Source of the DNA: Rhynchopus sp. YZ270_cl-10
Lineage: Eukaryota; Euglenozoa; Diplonemea; Diplonemida; Diplonemidae
Direction: 5' to 3'
DNA: 64,000 nucleotides
NCBI GenBank assembly: GCA_964035575.1
Contig: OZ037895.1
Coordinates: forward strand, 1,054,001 to 1,118,000
Shown: positions 40,311-53,184 of the stretch, in pieces
How positions within the stretch are numbered: the first letter of the stretch is position 1
Layout: the number at the start of each line of letters is the position of its first letter
Program-made: the position numbers and the translations under genes
Notes under the pieces: generated by a model
The model's input: only the letters and a program-made list of their open reading frames with translations
Database searches by the model: none
Told to the model about the DNA's origin: nothing

Positions 40311-43300
40311 TTCTCAACTTACTAAGGTGACTAATCATAGAGAGGTTTAGGTCCATCTTATAATTTTTTTTCTTTTTTTTTTTCTCTCTTCTGCGTTGTT
40401 TTTCCCCCCTAAAAAGACGGCCACAAAAAAAGTCTTTTATCAGAGTTTAAGCAGATGATCTTGCAGGAGTAGAAGATGGTGTTGGACAGAGGGATGAGGG
40501 GGGGTAATATATGATACGGTACAAAATGGATTTCCTCATCGAAAGAAAGAGATTTTTTTTTCTTTTTTTTTTTTTTTGCGATCGATTGGAATGAAATAGC
40601 TACCGCGGACATCGACACCCGATGTTTTCTTCAGGTCATCCTCTCATTGTTCTAAAATTATTAAAAAAAAAAATATAAATTTAGGATGAAAGAGAGAGGT
40701 GTACACTGTCACTCATGAAGAGCTGACTCACCACCCCGACCTGAACCCCCTCCCCTTCCCCTCTGCCTCTCCACCCCTCCTACGCCTGCATCTTTGCGAC
40801 ACGCTTTGTGAGATTTTTTTTTTCCCGGCGGTTTTTTTTTGCATAGAACATTATTGTTTTCGGCTGTTTCCAAACGTCACAGCCGAAATTTTGGGGATTT
40901 TTTGTTTTTTTGTTTTGTTCTGTTTTCGCACAATACTACGATGCCTTTCATTGATTTTTTGGGGTTTGGGCCTTTTTTTTTTTCCCTACACAGCCACCAG
41001 AAATGCCATGTTTCCTCAAAAAGACATTTTTTTTTTTTCTCCAAATGTTTTTCCCTGCTACCAGAAACGACTAGTGGTGTCAACATTTTTTTTTTCCCTT
41101 CAAAAATGCTTTTCAATTATATAAACTGGAAAGTATATTTGATGTAATTTGTCTTTTGAGGAAAGTGAAAGAGTGGCACAGGCGGCAACTAACCCATAAA
41201 TGAAAAATTTAAAAAAAACGAAGGTTTGTAAGTGACACATCATCCTATCGGGATGGAATCAGATACAAAACCTTTGTTTTTTACAAATCCAGTGAAGACT
41301 GCCCTCAAAAAGCAGCTACACTGACCCCAAAAACAGATTACAAAAAAAAAGTAAATAATAACCTAAATTGACCTCCTATCTTCTGACATTTTGAGTAACA
41401 CAATCTTTTACCCCAGTTTTGGTGTTAAGTGATTGTCGCTCAATTTGTTGTTTTTATTTTTTAAAGTTTCTGGACAGTGAAGACTGTCTGGGAGCTGCAT
41501 TTAATCAAAAAATTGAAGGGGAAAAAATAGTAACAAAACCACAATGTAACAAGCGTCACATTGCATGCAGGAAAAGCACTTTTCTCTCGCACTGCAATGT
41601 GCTTGTCATGTGCAGTGTGATCTTTTGCTGGAGTGGGTAAAAAGACCGCTCACAAGTGTATCGCTGTACAAAAAAAAACCTACTGCATTGGGGTTTCTTT
41701 TCTCTCTTCAAAAAATATTTAAAAATCACATCCTCCTTTTATTTCCACCTCTTATTTCCATGTAGTTTAAGGCTTTTACTGAGAGTATTTGGTTTAGTTT
41801 TGTTTAGTTTTTGTTTTTTTAAATTAATCCATCTGTTCTTTACTACTTTTTAAAGATGATGTGTGCACGAAAGGTACATTCATCTGATGAGTTTTTGTTT
41901 TTTTGGTTTATTTTTATTTTTACAAATTATCATTATCTCGCCTTGGTATTCTCCTCCTCCAACCCGGCCCTGAATTTTACCCCCTTTTTTTTGTACTTTT
42001 CGATTGGGAGCGAATAGGGAAATCGGTGAAAGGCATCGTACTATGTCAACCTTTCCCCGTGGCAAAAAGGAAAGAAATCATTTGAGTTATCCGTCACACT
42101 GCCACACACAGCTTTTCTGGGTAGATTAGAACGAAATACTCTGATTTGTTTTTGCTTTTTTCGGGTCACCACAAAAAAAAAAAAGAGTACGAAAAAGGAA
42201 TCAGGAAGAAAAACTGTTTTGTTTTGTCAGAAGGGAATCAGGTCATGATACATGAGAAGTTGACAAAAAAAGAGGGGGAGATATTCCTGTCAAATTCTCT
42301 TTGTGTATTCCGAAAGTCCTGATACTTCTTGTCAAAGGTTTCTTTTCTTCTTCTTCTTTTCTTTTTCCCTCGATTTTTTGTATGAACAAACCGGTTGGGA
42401 CGTAATACTGCTTTTCCAAAATCTCTTTCGTCCTAAAAAAAAAATCGGAAAGATGGGAGAAAAATTTAAAAAAAAAATTCCAATTTTATCTCCATCCCCT
42501 TCGGAAAAAGGTGGGTTTGCTCCCACCTTTTAAAACTTGATTCATTGTGTTCATTATGCGTAGGGTGTTGTGGTAAAAAATGTTTCTCTGCAAATACATT
42601 ATCTTCGCCAGTTCCTATTCCCCTGAAAAAAAAGAAGGAGCAAAAAAAAGTGTTCACCAGAAGTTCGTCCTCCAGGTACAGTAGGTGAGGGATTGCATTT
42701 AGGGGGTGACATATGCACAGAGAGAGATGCTTTAGTGGAAGAATTCATTCCAAAAAAAAATGCTGTTTCATTTTACTCAAAACCCCCGCTTGGGGTTGCC
42801 TGAGGGCGACAAGACTACAAAAACACAATCAAAAGATTTCAATCTAAAAAGGGAGATTGGTTTTGTCGAAGCTACGCTTTGTAATATACCTTTTCTCTCT
42901 TTTCTCTCTCTTTTTTTGCTCTTTTTGAGTAGAAATTGCATCTTTTTTTCAGGATAAAAAAAGGGGGAAAGGAATTGGCTTTTCTCTCCACTTTTGCAAA
43001 ATGAGGAACAAAAAAAAAGTCCAAAAGTTCATCTTACGAACTTTCTTTTTTTCTTTCTTTTCCCTCTTTTCTGACGCATTTTGATGAACTCTACCCCCCG
43101 CTCTTCAAAATTGTTCGGAGTATTTTATTGTGCATTTTTTTTTTCTTCAACTTACAAAAAACCCTTTTTTGTTCTTCATTTATCGCCCCATATGCGTCTT
43201 ACCGAACGGTGAAACGCTTTTGCACTTCAAAAATTCTCTTTTTTTTTCTCTCTCTCTTTCTTTGTTCTTCTTTTTCACAGGGGTGTATTGCAATCCATTC

Positions 43301-44262
43301 GACCCGGCCTTTCTTATAGGGGGGTGTCTGGTTGCTTTGCTCTCGCTCCTCTCTGCGTTGTATCAGGGCGATGCGATTCTGTACGTTCCCAACTGAACAC
43401 CTAGAATCTGCCTATCATCATTGCTACAATGCGTTTTTTTTCCCTTTTTCCTTTTTTTTTTTTTTTTTGCGCGAAGCCCTTATTCTTCATTAAACGATAT
43501 GCTACACCATTCCGTTCTCTAAGGTTTTTTTTTTGTAGTATTCGTTATGTCTCTGAGAAGGGACAACTCTAAAGAAAATTGAAGAAGAAAAAAAAACCAC
43601 AAAAATAGTCCAACTGCCTTGGGCGACTTTTTGTAGAAACCCGTCTTTGGACGAGGTTATTGGAAAAAGAGAAAAAAAGACAACAACAAAAAAAACAAAA
43701 ACAAAATAGGTTTCTACACATGCTAGTGGCCGTACAATTCCTTGATAAAGGGTGATCGGTTCGCTGCACAATACAACCAGGTTTTATTTTAAAAACTAGA
43801 TTTTTCTTATTTTTTAAAATTATTCTAAACCCCTTCTTGGAGGTGTGTGTGTGTGTGTATGTGCCTTACTTCTTTTTTTTTTTTTGCAGAAACCTGTTAA
43901 AAAAATATTTGACAGGAAATACCTACTCGCAAAAAAAAAAAAATCTGTTGTGAACAGACAACCCCGTCCGTATCTTTGTTTGTTTGTTTTTTTTTTTTTT
44001 TTTTTTGCTTTTTTCCAGTGTCCCTGTCCGCCCGGTTTTTTGATGTGGCGCTCACGCATTCAAACGTCTGTTTTTCTATTTTTTTATTGTTAGTTTATAT
44101 CTTCCCTTCACGCATTCTTCCAAGATGGTGTGTGCAACGCTCGCATGCATCTTTACACATTTTTTTTTCTCTCTTTTGTATCTAACAACGTGCGGGTAGT
44201 CTCGCGGAAAAAAAAAAATATAGTGGAGTTCATCCTCGGCTGCACTAATACAACCAAGTTTT

Positions 44263-44295
<33 letters not shown>

Positions 44296-44520
44296 GGGGG
44301 AAATTCTTTTGTCCTCCTGTGTTCAAACCAGTATTACCGTTCCTTTTCAATTATTTGTTGGAAAAGAACGAAATTATATTATGGTTTAGTACACATTCTA
44401 TCCGAAAGCTTTCTTGTTCTGAAGAGAAAGTACAACGGAAAAAAAATTTTTTTAACGAGGGTGCGGTTTTGTGGTCTCGTTAATTTTTATTCAGAACAAA
44501 AAAACAAAAAAAAAAAAACC
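40311..44520. other. Gene desert between hAT-2 and the structured island
   Basis: Family A copy at 40326-40357, family B2-like copies at 41291-41340 and around 41473, and a family B copy at 44219-44263 followed by an A run of over 30. Many A and T runs. No frame with coding bias. Confidence 0.5.
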
Positions 44521-44907
44521 ACGTCCTGGGCTGGACGTTAAATTGCATCCGGGGGCCCTTTTGTGGCACTCCTCCTGAAACTCTATGAAGGTCTGACCTG
44601 AGGGTAAAAGGTGCTGGGTATGCTACCCTGGGTGCTGAAGGCAGGCACACAACATGTGTGGAGGGACCTGCAGAGCCCTAGCCAGTGAAGCCAAGGAGGC
44701 CCCCCTAGGAAACTAGGGAACGGATTGGAAGAGACCTCGCCGGTAGCCGGGAACCCTCCCTGGGCTAGTACAATGATGAAACTTCAATCTAAAGTCCACA
44801 CCCATGTGGCGGCCGCTTTGGCATGCGTCTGTAAGGACAGCCTTGACTGATACTTTCTGTATTAGCACACGATTGCCTCCCTGAAGGCTACGTAGCTACC
44901 TGAGTAC
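44521..44907 (+). ncRNA. GC-rich island, unidentified structured RNA or retroposon-like remnant
   Basis: About 390 bp of GC-rich, non-repetitive sequence stands alone between A- and T-run DNA. It contains a dense series of potential hairpins in order: ACGTCC/GGACGT (44521-44538); GGGTA-TGC-TACCC (44616-44628); GCAGG/CCTGC enclosing CACAC-aacat-GTGTG (44641-44671); CCCTAG-GAAA-CTAGGG with a GNRA tetraloop (44703-44718); CCGG-TAG-CCGG (44740-44750); CCACA/TGTGG (44796-44809); GCTACGTAGC (44887-44896). It does not match group I or II intron cores, SRP RNA, RNase P RNA, tRNA or rRNA motifs that I can recall. Alternatives are a SINE or the 5' end of a non-LTR retrotransposon, whose untranslated ends are often structured. 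Strand is assumed from the tetraloop and from neighbouring genes. Confidence 0.35.
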
Positions 44908-46586
44908 AAAAAACAACTATGTTCTCAGATTTTTCTCTCTTTTTGTCAACTCTTGACTTTTCTTTAAAGGTGACCAAGCACTTCGAAGGCTAAGGCTCAT
45001 CTTAACCCTTTCTTTTTTTGTCTTCTTCATTCATAAACAACCAACTGAAAACCCCCACCCCCTTTTTTGTGACCCCTGTTTTTTTCTGCTTGAGAATATC
45101 TCTGGCAGCAGACGGCTTCACTCATCACAAAAAAAAATTTTTTTTTTGGAAAAAAAAAATCTCTTGATGTCTCACAGCTATTACTGGGGAGAGCGAAGAC
45201 AAGAGGTACTTATCTCTGCTGTCTTTCGCTCTCCCCAGTGACTGTCGGAAAAAAAAAACCCCCCACCCGAATTCTCCCACCTGGTGGGATTACTCGGCGA
45301 TTGTCGACACAACAAAAACCACGTAAAAAACAACAACAACAGCGTTAAGGATATACGTCCAACAATTCTTTCCCTCCCGCCCTCCCCCTTCTCGACTGAG
45401 AGAACGTCCTCTTACCCAATTCAAAAAAAAAAAAAAAACCCCTCTTTAGCTTTTGTCCTCCCCAAAGAAACGTAGTCCCTCCCAATCCTCTTTTACCCCC
45501 GTCCCCCACTTCCCACATCTTACTGCCCTAGCCTGCTTTGAAAGCAATTTTATTTTGATATTTTCAAAAAAGGAAACGTGGCGTGCGCTCACTTAACCCA
45601 TTAACCAGGAGGGGGGGTTTTTTTCTCTCTTTCTGGGTAGTTTTATTATTATTATTATTTGTTGTTCATTTCATTTTTTTGTTTTATTTGGCTCCGGTGG
45701 CAAATAACCCCAGAACCCTTTTACGGATTACTTGCTGTTTTTTGCCTCCACTTTCACCGACCCTTATGCTCGTTTATTGTGAAAGAAACCCCACCATTTT
45801 TTTTTTCTCCGATCAGCTCCACACCCCGAATAGAGGGACCCATTTACCTTACAGTGTTCCAAATAAAAATAATCATTTTTGGGGATAGTGTGTGATTTTA
45901 CTTCGTAATTTTTTTTTTTTTTTGTTGTTATTTTTTTTTTCGAGAGTGGATATTGTAAACCACTTCTTTGTCTCTCATTTTGTCATCATACATTACATGT
46001 CTTTTTACGCACACTACTTTGTGAGCGGAAAAGTGTCACGTCGTTTCAACCCAACCGTGCTCCGCAACACCACCACCCCAACAGGTGAGAGATAGTGTGT
46101 GTGTGAAAGCCTCAACTCATCGAACTAAACTACAAGAAGGTGGGGGTGAAATAACGACGACACCTTTGTTTATTTCTGAGCCAAAAAAAAAATAGCAGAC
46201 CCATTTAGAGCTCTTTAAGGTGTGCGAGAGAGGGAAATGGGGGCTTTTTTTTTTTTGTTATTTTTTTTTTTTATGAATTTATTCACAAGATTTATTGAAT
46301 TATTTTTGCAATCTTTTATTATAGCCAACTGAGTTTTTATTCCCCTTCCCCTTTTCTCCCCCTGCCTTTGCCATTAAGTGTCCACAAACTCTCTCTCTCC
46401 CAGCATGGTTTTTACTATTTTATTGTGCTTTCATCTGGCTGGCATCGTATGTGGGTCAGTCAGGAGGTGCTTGCATCAATCAACTACAGATTTATTGTAC
46501 TATTTCTGGTAAGTGGCTAAGAGCTGTTAGAGCGTTTAGACCATCCATATTTACCCAAACACTTCACTTTTTTCTTTTGTGTTCCA
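44908..46586. other. Gene desert with short repeats
   Basis: Family A copy at 44969-45001, a strong hairpin at 45183-45239 and a family E copy at 46424-46490. Long T runs. No gene seen. Confidence 0.5.
45183..45239. repeat. Strong 18-bp-stem hairpin
   Basis: Arms ACTGGGGAGAGCGAAGAC and GTCTTTCGCTCTCCCCAGT differ by one bulged base, around a loop of about 20. It is isolated in low-complexity DNA. Could be a miniature transposon or a transcribed hairpin. Confidence 0.65.
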
Positions 46587-46688
46587 CACGGTGGAGTCCC
46601 GCCCAAAATGGGTGGCACTCTCCAGGCGACCCTCCAGCTAAAGAGCCCGTCCAAAAGGGTCCGCCCATTTTGAGCGGACTCCACCGTG
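46587..46688. mobile_element. Palindromic MITE-like element (about 102 bp)
   Basis: Ends CACGGTGGAGTCC-GC-CAAAATGGG and the complement at 46658-46688 form imperfect 25-30-bp arms around a GC-richer centre. No clear target duplication. Confidence 0.55.
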
Positions 46689-49600
46689 CAGCAGCACGAT
46701 AAAAGATAGCGATGACACGATATGCGCGGCATGGAGCGGCATGAGCGGCACATCTATCAAATTTTATTTTTGCCTGCAATGTGAGGAATTTTTTTTATTC
46801 TTCTCTCCCCCCACCCATAGGAAGTTTTACGACTTTCCTTTAAAAAAACTGCACAGTTTTTTCTCTCTCTCTCCCTTTCTTCGTTCGTTGTCGTTTTTTT
46901 TTTTTTTGTATCAGGTGGCTACTGGAGAGGTAGGTAGGTAGGGTCATCTATTACATTTCTTATTTTCATTTTTCATTTTCTAAACAATATATTTTTTTTT
47001 TTAAAGTACTTTGCGCGAACTTCATCTTCAACTTCGTAACACACTGATTGTGTTGTTTTTTTTTTTGAACCAAAAACCATTTTCCCCTCCCCTCCCCTCC
47101 TTTTGTGACCTCTCTTAAAATATTCATAAAAAAAGGGTGCAAAATCTGCAAATCTTGTGTTCATTTTGACCATTTGATAACCCATGGTTGATGCCAATGA
47201 AATGCTGAGGGGGTTCGATAACCCGCAGAGAAGACATTTGGATTTCAACTGAATTATTTTTTGAGGATCACAAAAAAATACCCCCCCCCCAACGTGCTCC
47301 CACAATACACATTACTTTTTGCGAAACCTACAAGAACAAGCTTTTTTTTTTCTTTTCTTTTTGCCGCAAAAAGACAAACAAAAAAGGAGATTCAAAATAA
47401 CAGCCCATTTTCCTGTATAGGTTGCACTGATCCCTTCCACGGAGTGCCCCCTTCACTAAAATGTTCTTCTTTTCTTTTTTTATTTTCTTTTTCTTTTTTG
47501 AGCGCCGTATCCTTCATCCTTGCGCCTCTTTCTTCTTTTCCAAGTGTATGTTGTGTTTCCCCCTCTCTTTCCTATATTTGAGGACGGGTTTTGTGTTTTT
47601 TCAGGTTTTCCTCTTTTTCCCCTAAAAAGTAGAAGAAAAAAATGCGGTGTCGCACACCCTCGATGTTCTCTGGTTCCACAAAACTCTTTTTGAAAGGGAT
47701 TTTCAGAGTCATGGTACAAGAGACGTGTTGATCACTTTGTGCAGAATGTGTTTTTAAAAAGGGTGGCTAAGCATGAGGAGAGGCTTAAATTCATTTTGTA
47801 AAACTATTCTTTTTTTCTCTTTTTATCTCCAGAGGAGATCCTGATACGCAACACTCTTGGAAATTTCTGTGAAAAAAAAAAATCTTGGAAAACAACAAAA
47901 GAAAAGGGTCGCAATAGGAGAAAGACCTCAAAAAAAAAAAAGGGAAAAAATAAGATTCCCAGGAAGGATGAAAGGGGGGAAAGGGCTTTTCTTACTTTAT
48001 CTGTTTTGCGGCGGCGCCTTTTTATTTTACGAAAAAAAAAATTGCTGTTTGAGGTGGTGAAAACCATGTCTGATAAAAACCAAAAAAAACCACCCTTTGT
48101 TCATTGTTTTTCTTTTTCAGGTGGCTAAGCCTACGGAGCTTAGGTTCTTACATTTTTTTTTTTCGTTGTGCGAATTTGAGCGGAGAAAAGGGGAAAACCC
48201 CTCCTTTTCTTTGCTCTTCTTTTTAAAAAAAGATTTACGGTAAGGTAAGACAGACAACAAAGCTTTTTTTTTAAAATCCTATTGGGAGACTCTGTACAGA
48301 ACCCGTCTTTGGATAGGTGATACTTTGTCAAGACTACAGAAAAGCAACTTAAAAAAAAGTGAAGACTGTCCGTTCGGCAGCTACACTGAACCAACAAATT
48401 ATCAAAAAAGCAAAAAAAGGAAAAAAAAAACTCTTTTGGATGCTGAGCCTTATCAAAGGTCTTCTGCGTTCACATGATGTGAGTTTGTGCGGTGTCATGT
48501 CGTTATGTCATTATCCTTACAAAAAAACAAAACAAAATTTTGTTGAAACTATGTGTTTGTGTGCTTTTTTCATCCTTCCAAAAAATTAAAAAAAAAACAC
48601 AACGGCTGGTAGTAACTACATTCCACAACTTTCTTAAGATAAAACAGAACAAAAAGAAAATCTACTTTGATTTGAGTACAGAACCCACCCCCTCAGGGGA
48701 TGTGGGCGATTTTTTTTGTCGATGTAAGTAAACTACTCCACACAAAAAATCCTTTTTAACACCCTTTCATTTTCTTCTTTGCAAACGCCCTTGTGTATGT
48801 TCTTGTATTTTTTTAAAGATGTTTTTCTTCCCGTTCATTTTCTCTTTCTCTCTCTCCCCCTTTCAAGATTTTCTTAGGTGACTAAGTACGTGAGACTTGG
48901 AATGATTTGGCCAAGTTTTCTCTTCTTTTTATTTTTGCTTCATTTTCGCCCGCTAGGGGGTCTCGAACCCAACATATTTGTTTCTGTTTCTTTTTCTTCT
49001 TTTCCGACATCGTTGCATTTATTTTATCAAAGATGTACATACTAGGGGCTTGGGATTTATCGGCGAACTTTCATATATTACACGGTTTTTGTTTATTTTT
49101 TATTTTTTTTGCTCTGCTGTTTTGTTGATCAAGGTGACCAAGTGGTTCGCCTTTCGAACCTTTTTTTTTAAAAAAAAATTTCCTCCAGACCGTTAGTCGC
49201 GGTATTGCGAAAACCAACAACAAAAAAATAAGTCCAGTTTTGCCAGGGCTCAATCCAGGTACGAAATCCTAGAAAAATAGCCCTGTCAATGTATCCTTTT
49301 ACTGAAAAAAAAAATCATAATGTAAATGAAAAAGCTGGCATTCATCTCCATTACAAAAAGATTTTGATATTTAAAAAAAGCATTTTTTTTTTTTTTTTAC
49401 TTTTTATTGTTTAAAATTGAATAGTTTGGTATCTTCATCGAAGAGAGAGTTCTGCTGTTCACCAACACCACGAACTGAAGCTATTTTGTTTTATAAATTT
49501 ATTTTTCGCTTTTTTTTTTTTTGTCATTTCTATTGTTTCATCCACAGCCATTTTATTTTGATTGTATTTACGTTTTATTATTTGGTGACTAAGTACAGAA

Positions 49601-50999
49601 GAAGGCCTCATCACACCACAGCTTTTTATTTTATTACCAAAAGGTCCAATTCGTGCAAAACGAAGCCATTCAAGCTTAGGGGTATAAAACGTGTTTTTTC
49701 GAGCGGTTGTGAACCGCCTCCGTTCTCTTACGGTACGGAACACTCGAACGTCTCACCCTTTTGCACGACGCTGCGTTTTTTTTTTTAGTACGTTTTTACC
49801 TTTTCTCATAACTTTTGTTGTTGTTGTTTTTTTACTTTTTTTCAAAAACTCATGAATTGCGACCTTTTTTTATGTTCGTCGAACCTACATACACAAAAAC
49901 TCTACTACTGACCCAACAGTCTTATTCAAATTGGAAGTGAAAAAAAAAAAATGAAGCTAAAAAAAAAAAAAACGAACTGCACGGTAACTACGATAATATA
50001 CTCAAAACATTCTTCGGACAGAAGGCTTTATCCCCTCAAAAAAAAAAAAAAAAACATCGTTTAACCGTTCTGCTATTTACAACAACCACAAACGCCACAT
50101 GGGTTAGATTAATATTAGTTTTTCCCCCAAAAAATTGGAATCGCTGAAAAAAATAAATTCTTGAATTAGATGTGTGTACACGAGAAGGTAGATTCATCTT
50201 TTCAAGATTTTTGTTTTTTTTGTATTAGTATTTTAGCCATTTTTTATCACACAGAAAGTCCGTATTCAGACCACTGCCTGGTCCCTTCTGCAAAGTGTCA
50301 AGTCACACCAAGACTGAGTTTTTTGCATTGAAATGAACCTAGGTAGCAAGGAGCAAGAAGCCTCCCAATGTGACAGTTGAAAAAATATTGTCGCAAAAAA
50401 AAAATAAGAGTGCTTTAAGTCGGCAGAGAAGACAGCTAAAAAAAAAAAACGCAAAAGGTGTGATTTTGACTCTTTGCGAAAAAAATAGCCATCTCTCAAA
50501 ATCTTCCCCTGGTCTGTGTTCCATAACCTAAAGTGAAAAAAAACAGAAAGAAAAAAAGGAAGAAAAAAAAAAAAGAAATTTAAAAGAGAGAGAGAGAGCA
50601 ACAACGGATCAGATGATTGATCCCCTCTCTCTTTTCTCTCCCTCTTTTTTTTTTCCCCGGTTTCTTTCATAGAAACTACACAACGTACGTTTCGATCCTC
50701 TTTTTTTTCCCCCTCCCCGTTCCCACACTCGTTTCTCCCCCCCTCCTCTCTCCCAATCCCTCAAGGACAAATCCCTCAACGTAGGACAAAGGTTAAAGTG
50801 TACGGTGTTGCAAGGGATGGCAACCTACCTGTCGTCAAAACATATACCCCAGAATAATCACAACAAAAAAAAAAATTTTTTTTTTTTTTAGTACCCGCAA
50901 GGATAACTGATTTTCAATAGCCGTAGCTATCTCCACAATCCCCCCATACCCAAGCCCACCCCACCTGCCCAACCCACCAATTCCCCCCCCCCCCCCCCC
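46689..50999. other. Gene desert, third part
   Basis: Family A copies at 47762, 48120, 48877, 49133 (variant stem GGTTCG/CGAACC) and 49584; family B2 at 48358-48407. A small palindromic block at about 49650-49780 has a GCGGTT-GTG-AACCGC hairpin and TCGTGCAAAA/TTTTGCACGA edges. C/T-rich stretches and a poly-C run at 50982-50999 abut FB3. No gene seen. Confidence 0.5.
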
Positions 51000-52198
51000 T
51001 AGGGGAGGGTCACTGCACGTTAAATCTCTCGATAAATGCGATTTTTCCGATTTTGATCCTCAGAACCGCAGAAGTCCCCGAAAACTATACCAAACCACCT
51101 AGGGGACCCAAAAAACGCACCAGCGCCCCAGTTTTGACACAGAAACACTCAGATAATGCCTGAAATGCAATTTTAAAAGAGTGCCTACAGAACTTGTACC
51201 TGCCCACCCCTGTAGATAGAGCAACTCACACATCCATCACGCCTCAGTGTGTGCCAGGGGCCAGAAAAGCCCCCAAAGCCACATATTTTCACCCCAGAAC
51301 CTATCCCGAGGGGTACCCAGCCTGTTTCGGGGTGTTTAGAGGGACTTGGTGGAACTTAGAACCATGTTTCAAAAAGGGTACAAGTACTGTGCCAAGGGTT
51401 TGCCCTCTCAAGGGACCAAGTATTTGTACCCTTTTTGAAACATGGTTCTAAGTTCCACCAAGTCCCTCTAAACACCCCGAAACAGGCTGGGTACCCCTCG
51501 GGATAGGTTCTGGGGTGAAAATATGTGGCTTTGGGGGCTTTTCTGGCCCCTGGCTCACACTGAGGCGTGATGGATGTGTGAGTTGCTCTATCTACAGGGG
51601 GGGTGGGCAGGTACAAGTTGGTGGTCACTTTTAAAAAACGCAAAAAAGTCGCTCAGAAGTGGTCAAAAGTGCCCAAAACCGGGCGGAATTCGATTTTTGG
51701 GGTCCAAATGGGCCTATGGTGTGGTTTTTTTTGACCTCAGGGGGTATTTTTTGATTTATTGCCTACTTCACGCTTTTTGACGGCTTCAGATACCTTAGGG
51801 TGGGAAAACCCTTGGCATAGTACTTGTACCCTTTTTGAAACATGGTTCTAAGTTCCACCAAGTCCCTCTAAACACCCCGAAACAGGCTGGGTACCCCTCG
51901 GGATAGGTTCTGGGGTGAAAATATGTGGCTTTGGGGGCTTTTCTGGCCCCTGGCCCACACTGAGGCGTGATGAATGTGTGATTTGCTCTATCTACGGGGG
52001 GTGGGCAGGTACAAGTTCTGTAGGCATTTTTTAAAAATTGCATTTCAGGCATCATCTGAGTGTTTCTGTGTCAAAACTGGGGCGCTGGTGCGTTTTTTGG
52101 GTCCCCTAGGTGGTTTGGTATAGTTTTCGGGGACTTCTGCGGTTCTGAGGATCAAAATCGGAAAAATCGCATTTATCGAGTACAGTGACCCTCCCCTA
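51000..52198. mobile_element. Compound foldback element FB3 (three copies of one arm)
   Basis: Outer arms at about 51000-51413 and 51790-52198 are inverted repeats starting TAGGGGAGGGTCACTG. The left arm has a small insertion near 51020. Between them a partial third copy of the arm (51424-51620), inverted relative to the left one, is followed by about 170 bp of unique sequence. C runs lie outside both ends in the same orientation (50982-50999 and 52199-52219). The terminal motif TAGGGG(G)AG...CAC is shared with FB2, so both probably belong to one family that targets or duplicates poly-C. Mirror-image frames in the arms are not genes. Confidence 0.78.
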
Positions 52199-52954
52199 CC
52201 CCCCCCCCCCCCCCCCCCCTGAGAAACAAGAGGTCCGGGTACAAAGTAAAGCCCAGTAAATTTTTTTAAAAAAAATTTACCAAAAAAAAAAAAACAAAAA
52301 CTTCCCCAACCCACCCCTTTTTCCAAGGCGATCTCTCACGAGAGGCGCTTTGTATTTTACCTTTTTTTTTGTTTGTGTTTTCCTTTTATTTTTCTTTTTT
52401 CTCTTTGTGCCTACATCCTTCGAGAGGTGTCGGTGTTTTTTTTTTTGTCCCCAACAGCTCCCCCCCTTTTTTTGTGCAGAAGAAGTTTTATTATGTGCTT
52501 TTTTTATTTTTTGAATTTTGGTTTTTGGAAAACAAAAGGTCGGTTCTTTTCTCTCCGGCATTGTATTTTTTTTTTTTTGTTCAACTTCTCTCTTTTTTTT
52601 TTTTTTTTTTTGATTTTTTTTATTGTGTTAGTGGCGGGTTCACTGCGTATCTCCCTATATGGGGGAGGTTTCGCGCTGTCAACTTCACTTTTTGTTTTTA
52701 AAAAAAAAACATACCAAGGCTTTCGGCCAACATTGAGTACAAACCCTATTGGCCCGAAGTGAGTTTTTAGGCGATTGTAGACACAACAAAAAGTGCGTGA
52801 GCCTGAGAGGACCACTCATACATTCTCTCTCTCTCTTCTCCCTCTCCCATTTTTTTTGATTTTATTTTCTATTCTCTTTCATGTGGGAAATAACTGTGTG
52901 TACCCGCTTACAGTTTTCCCTGTTCAAGCAACCCCCCCATTGTTAAACACTCCT
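52199..52954. other. Short gene-free spacer
   Basis: A poly-C run followed by T-rich DNA with weak fragments resembling families C and D near 52340-52430 and 52660. No gene seen. Confidence 0.45.
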
Positions 52955-53184
52955 GCACGACGGTGAAGTATAGTACATTACAAGTGAAGTTACTAGTAAC
53001 GTTACAAGTGAAAAACCATTACAAGTGAGTTACAAGTGAGTTACAAGTGGGATACATGAATTACAGGCAAAATCAGGTTGTAACTGGTGGGTTACAAGTG
53101 GGTTACAAGTGAGTTACAAGTGAGTTACATGTAACAAAAGTTACATGTAACTCACTTGTAACACCCGTTACTTCACCGTCGTGT
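52955..53184. mobile_element. MITE with GCACGACG ends and internal TTACAAGTG repeats
   Basis: Ends GCACGACGGTGAAGTA and the complement of ACACGACGGTGAAGTA define a 230-bp element, a relative of the one at 20842-21007. The interior carries about eight direct copies of TTACAAGTG and one inverted copy, many spaced 10 bp apart. Confidence 0.7.
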
